Assembly (NCBI GenBank): GCA_002083475.1
Contig: LWDI01000050.1
Coordinates: 1-7,943, forward strand
DNA length: 7,943 bases
Direction of reading: 5' to 3'
Source of the DNA: Proteobacteria bacterium SG_bin5
GTDB lineage: Bacteria; Pseudomonadota; Alphaproteobacteria; Sphingomonadales; Sphingomonadaceae
The notes below the pieces were generated by a model that did no database searches, was not told the origin of the DNA, and was given only the letters and a program-made list of their open reading frames with translations. The stretch's first letter is position 1; each line of letters begins with the position of its first letter. Position numbers and translations under genes: made by a program. Positions 5,642-7,943 of this stretch are shown here, one piece after another.

Positions 5642-6715
5642 ATGGCCGCCCGACCCCGCCCGGTGCGCGGCGCGACGCGCAATGACGCGAGCCGCCGCTT
5701 CAACTTGCCCCAGAGCGAGGCCGATGGCGATTGGCTCGACGCGCGCGAGGATATCGATGGCGCGGCGCCAAAATCGCGCACCGAAGTCACCGTCGAACAT
5801 CCACGTACGATCATCGCGCGCAACCAATCGCCGGACATCCCCTTCGATCGCTCGATCAACCCCTATCGCGGGTGCGAACACGGCTGCATCTATTGCTTCG
5901 CGCGCCCGACGCATGCCTTTCACGATCTGTCGCCGGGGCTCGATTTCGAGACCCGCCTCTTCGCCAAGCCCCAAGCCGCCGAACTGCTCCGCGCCGAACT
6001 CGCCAAGCCGAGCTATGTCTGCGCGCCGCTGGCGCTGGGCACCAACACCGATCCCTATCAGCCGATCGAGCGCGACTGGCGGATCACCCGCGCGGTGATC
6101 GAAGTGCTCGCCGAATGTCAGCATCCCCTTACCATCACCACCAAGTCGGACCGCGTCGTGCGCGATGTCGACCTTCTTTCGCCGATGGCGGCACAGGGGC
6201 TGGCGGCGGTGGCGCTGTCGATCACCACGCTCGACGCGCGCCTGGCGATGACGCTCGAGCCCCGCGCCCCCGCCCCCGCGCGGCGGCTGAAGGCGGTGGA
6301 GGCGCTCGCGCGCGCCGGGGTGCCGGTCTATGTCTCGCTCGCGCCGGTGATCCCGGCGATCAACGATCATGAGATGGAGGCGCTGCTCGAAGCGGCGGCG
6401 AGCGCGGGCGCGCGCGCGGCCTTCTTCCTGCCGGTGCGGCTGCCGCACGAGGTCGCGCCGCTGTTCAAGGCCTGGCTCGACACGCATTTTCCCGAGCGCG
6501 CGGGCAAGGTGATGAGCGTGATCCGCGATATTCGCGAGGGGCGCGAGAACGACCCGAATTTCTTCACCCGCATGCGCGGCAGCGGCCCCTGGGCCGAGTT
6601 GCTGCGCGCGCGCTTCCAGATCGCCTGCCGCAAGCACGGGCTCAACCGCGAGCGGATGACGGTGCGCAGCGATTTGTTCCGCAGGCCACGGGGGCCGCAG
6701 GGGGAGTTGTTCTGA
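5642..6715 (+). CDS. PA0069-family radical SAM protein
   Basis: The protein has 357 residues and is complete. It is a radical S-adenosylmethionine enzyme of the family named after Pseudomonas PA0069, with unknown substrate. The 4Fe-4S/SAM motif is C78-x3-C82-x2-C85 in YRGCEHGCIYCFARPTH. It is followed by SPGLDFETRLFAK (about 97-109), LALGTNTDPYQPIE (about 131-144), the TTKS strand, LSITTLD, TLEPRAPAP, and VSLAPVIPAINDHE, in the usual family order. The N-terminal RPVRGATRN...RF corresponds to the family's short RGA-x-NP-RF lead-in, which favours the ATG at 5642. A start at 5600 would add 14 residues with no family match. Neither start has a strong Shine-Dalgarno; TAAAG at 5629-5633 is the best for 5642. 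The C-terminus, RRPRGPQGELF, is also typical. The family resembles spore photoproduct lyase-like radical SAM proteins, but DNA repair activity is not established. It appears monocistronic. Confidence 0.93.
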   Translation: MAARPRPVRGATRNDASRRFNLPQSEADGDWLDAREDIDGAAPKSRTEVTVEHPRTIIARNQSPDIPFDRSINPYRGCEHGCIYCFARPTHAFHDLSPGLDFETRLFAKPQAAELLRAELAKPSYVCAPLALGTNTDPYQPIERDWRITRAVIEVLAECQHPLTITTKSDRVVRDVDLLSPMAAQGLAAVALSITTLDARLAMTLEPRAPAPARRLKAVEALARAGVPVYVSLAPVIPAINDHEMEALLEAAASAGARAAFFLPVRLPHEVAPLFKAWLDTHFPERAGKVMSVIRDIREGRENDPNFFTRMRGSGPWAELLRARFQIACRKHGLNRERMTVRSDLFRRPRGPQGELF

Positions 6716-6731
6716 GTCAGCCGCCCCCTCC

Positions 6732-6827
6732 TTCCCCGGCGAAGGCCGGGGCCCAGCGGCGATGCCGTCGCCGCGCTCGCACGCCGTCCTGGGCTCGGGC
6801 GATGCTGGCCCCGGCCTTCGCCAGGAA
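6732..6827. repeat. Intergenic inverted-repeat element (REP/MITE-like), possible bidirectional terminator
   Basis: The left arm (6732-6757) and the reverse complement of the right arm (6804-6827) share GGCGAAGGCCGGGGCC and are nearly identical outside it, apart from a short indel with a substitution and one extra C. The left arm also folds on itself: CCCCGGC (6734-6740), loop GAAG, GCCGGGG (6745-6751), a perfect 7-bp stem. The right arm forms a similar hairpin with one G-U pair. The element sits between two convergent genes and has no coding potential I trust. GGCGAAGGCCGGGG-type repeats in intergenic regions are, from memory, common in sphingomonads, so this is probably one copy of a dispersed family. 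It could also end both transcripts, although no U-tract follows. Confidence 0.65.
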
Positions 6828-6865
6828 TTGGGAATGGGGGCCGCGTTGTCCGGTTGGTGGCGTCG

Positions 6866-7756
6866 TCAGGCGCCGACCGCCAGCGCGTCCGCGAAGGCGT
6901 TGATCCACACCGCCACCGCTTCGGGCGCCTCTTCATGCGCCAAATGCCCGAGCCCGGTGAGCGTATCGAAGCGCGCGCCGGGCACCAGCGCCGCGACCCG
7001 CTCCGAAACGCTCGGCGGCACCATCGGATCGGCCGCGCCGTGGAGCAGCAGCAGCGGCGCCGAAAGCCGGGGCAGATCGCGCGCGAGGCGCTCGAGATCC
7101 CAATCGGCCATCATCGTGATCGCCCCCGCGCAGTGGCCGGCGGTGCCGAACAGCGCCGCATAAGCCGAAAGCCCGGCGGCATCGATCCGCGAGCCGGTCG
7201 AGCGCTCCAGAAAGCGCGGCACTTCGCCCGGCTGGCGCGCCCAGCCCGCGAACAGATGCGGGGCGAAGGGGTTGACGAACAACAGCCGCGCCAGACTCGG
7301 GAAAAGCTTGGCGGCGAGCCCGGGAAAAGGCAGCAGCGCGCCACCCAGCGCGACGATCCCGGCGGGTGCCGCGGCGCCGTCGAGCACCATCCGGCACGCG
7401 GTCGCGGCACCCGCCGAATGGCCGATGATCAGCGCCGGGGCGACGCCGAGCGTCGCGCACAGCGCCGCCACCGCGCGCGCCATCGCCGGCATCGCCAGCC
7501 CCCCCGCCGGTCGCCCCTGGGTGAAGCCATGCCCCGGCAGATCGGGGGCGATCACGTGAAACCGCTCGGCGAGCAACGGCGCGAGGCCCCGCCAACTATG
7601 GTTCGCCGCGCCCGTGCCGTGGAGCAGCAGCAGCACCGGCCCGGCGCCGAAGCTCTGGACGTGCCAGCGCAGCCGATCGGTCTCGACGAAGCGGCTCGCG
7701 GCGCGGTGCGGCCAGTCGCGGCCCTCCACCTCCCAGCGCGGCTTGTCCGCCAACAT
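6866..7756 (-). CDS. bchO: BchO, alpha/beta hydrolase, putative magnesium chelatase accessory protein
   Basis: The protein has 296 residues. BchO is encoded with the Mg-chelatase subunits in photosynthesis gene clusters and is thought to assist Mg insertion into protoporphyrin IX. Its reaction is unproven. The start, WEVEGRDWPHRAASRFV (8-24), is characteristic of BchO and separates it from general hydrolases. HGTGAANHSWR (46-56) is the oxyanion-hole region, PDLPGHGFT (71-79) follows, and GHSAGAA (112-118) holds the nucleophile S114. MMADWDLERL (215-224) is also typical of BchO. D243 (AADPMVPP) and H271 (GLGHLAHEE) complete a plausible catalytic triad, so the fold looks intact. The ATG overlaps the bchD stop by one base (TGATG), a classic coupling arrangement, and there is no strong Shine-Dalgarno. 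The gene is last in its operon and converges on the radical SAM gene across the inverted-repeat region. Confidence 0.93.
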   Translation of the reverse strand: MLADKPRWEVEGRDWPHRAASRFVETDRLRWHVQSFGAGPVLLLLHGTGAANHSWRGLAPLLAERFHVIAPDLPGHGFTQGRPAGGLAMPAMARAVAALCATLGVAPALIIGHSAGAATACRMVLDGAAAPAGIVALGGALLPFPGLAAKLFPSLARLLFVNPFAPHLFAGWARQPGEVPRFLERSTGSRIDAAGLSAYAALFGTAGHCAGAITMMADWDLERLARDLPRLSAPLLLLHGAADPMVPPSVSERVAALVPGARFDTLTGLGHLAHEEAPEAVAVWINAFADALAVGA

Positions 7757-7943
7757 CAGGCCCCGATCGCGCGGTGGAGCGCTTGGGCATCGGCGCGCGG
7801 CAGCGGCAAATAGCGCGCGCGCATCGCGGCGGCGAGCTTGGCGCCTTCGGGGCGCGGGCGCGGCGAAATGTCGACGAAGGCGCTCGCTACCCCCGCCTCG
7901 GCGAGCGCGCGCGCGGCGGCGAGCGCCTCGTCCTCGGCGCGCG
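7756..7943 (-). CDS. bchD: Magnesium chelatase subunit D, C-terminal end (partial)
   Basis: Only the last 61 residues and the TGA (7758-7756) are in the window; the gene continues beyond the right edge. The frame reads RAEDEALAAARALAEAGVASAFVDISPRPRP and then KLAAAMRARYLPLPRADAQAL. The AFVDIS strand followed by PRP and a helix ending in A-M-x-ARYLPLP matches the end of the von Willebrand A domain of BchD/ChlD. BchD partners the AAA+ ATPase BchI and the catalytic BchH to insert Mg2+ into protoporphyrin IX, the first committed step of bacteriochlorophyll synthesis. Identification from a fragment this short is strengthened by the one-base overlap with bchO directly downstream, the usual bchI-bchD-bchO order. 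Confidence 0.85.
   Translation of the reverse strand, partial: RAEDEALAAARALAEAGVASAFVDISPRPRPEGAKLAAAMRARYLPLPRADAQALHRAIGA

Noticed and set aside
6854..7813. Plus-strand open frame opposite bchO
   Set aside because: It is rich in Arg and Gln, has no motif, and is antisense to a clear bchO gene with a catalytic triad.
1..7943. CRISPR arrays, tRNA/rRNA genes, transposases, phage or defence genes
   Set aside because: On reading both strands I found no regularly spaced repeats, tRNA-like arms, rRNA-like text, or recombinase/transposase/defence motifs. The only repeat of note is the intergenic inverted repeat near 6732-6827.

Overview
The window is visibly GC-rich, with strong G/C bias at third codon positions. 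It looks like chromosomal DNA of an alphaproteobacterium, most likely a sphingomonad (Sphingomonadales). The reasons are the gene families present, tightly packed short operons, a dispersed-looking GC-rich inverted repeat of a kind I associate with sphingomonad genomes, and bacteriochlorophyll genes at the right edge. Those last genes suggest an aerobic anoxygenic phototroph. The taxonomic call is inference from gene content, not from a marker gene.

Left block, minus strand (1-1844). A complete electron transfer flavoprotein-ubiquinone oxidoreductase (ETF-QO) gene runs leftwards. It overlaps by 26 bases the start of an exported, TPR-like protein that leaves the window. The downstream gene starts at a GTG preceded by a strong Shine-Dalgarno sequence, so the two are probably translationally coupled.

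Centre, plus strand (1949-5015). A 104-base divergent intergenic region carries a perfect CTTGAC-N6-GTCAAG inverted repeat. It is followed by a compact three-gene operon: a family 4-like uracil-DNA glycosylase homologue that has lost its iron-sulfur cysteines and catalytic motifs, a periplasmic Slt-type lytic transglycosylase, and MoaB/MogA-type molybdenum cofactor protein. The first two genes overlap by 4 bases and the third begins 5 bases after the second.

Centre right (5017-6715). An exported YbjN-domain protein (minus) ends one base from the moaB stop codon. It is divergent from a PA0069-family radical SAM protein (plus) across a 118-base, less GC-rich gap.

Right block, minus strand (6866-7943). 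The end of bchD (magnesium chelatase subunit D) overlaps the start of bchO (alpha/beta hydrolase, putative magnesium chelatase accessory protein) by one base (TGATG). This is the distal end of a bchI-bchD-bchO type operon, so the window probably captures one border of a photosynthesis gene cluster. A 150-base convergent gap with a long inverted repeat separates it from the radical SAM gene.

I see no tRNA, rRNA, CRISPR array, transposase, phage gene or recognisable defence system. The most unusual item is the apparently inactive uracil-DNA glycosylase homologue in the lytic transglycosylase operon. No stretch above 300 bases lacks a gene.
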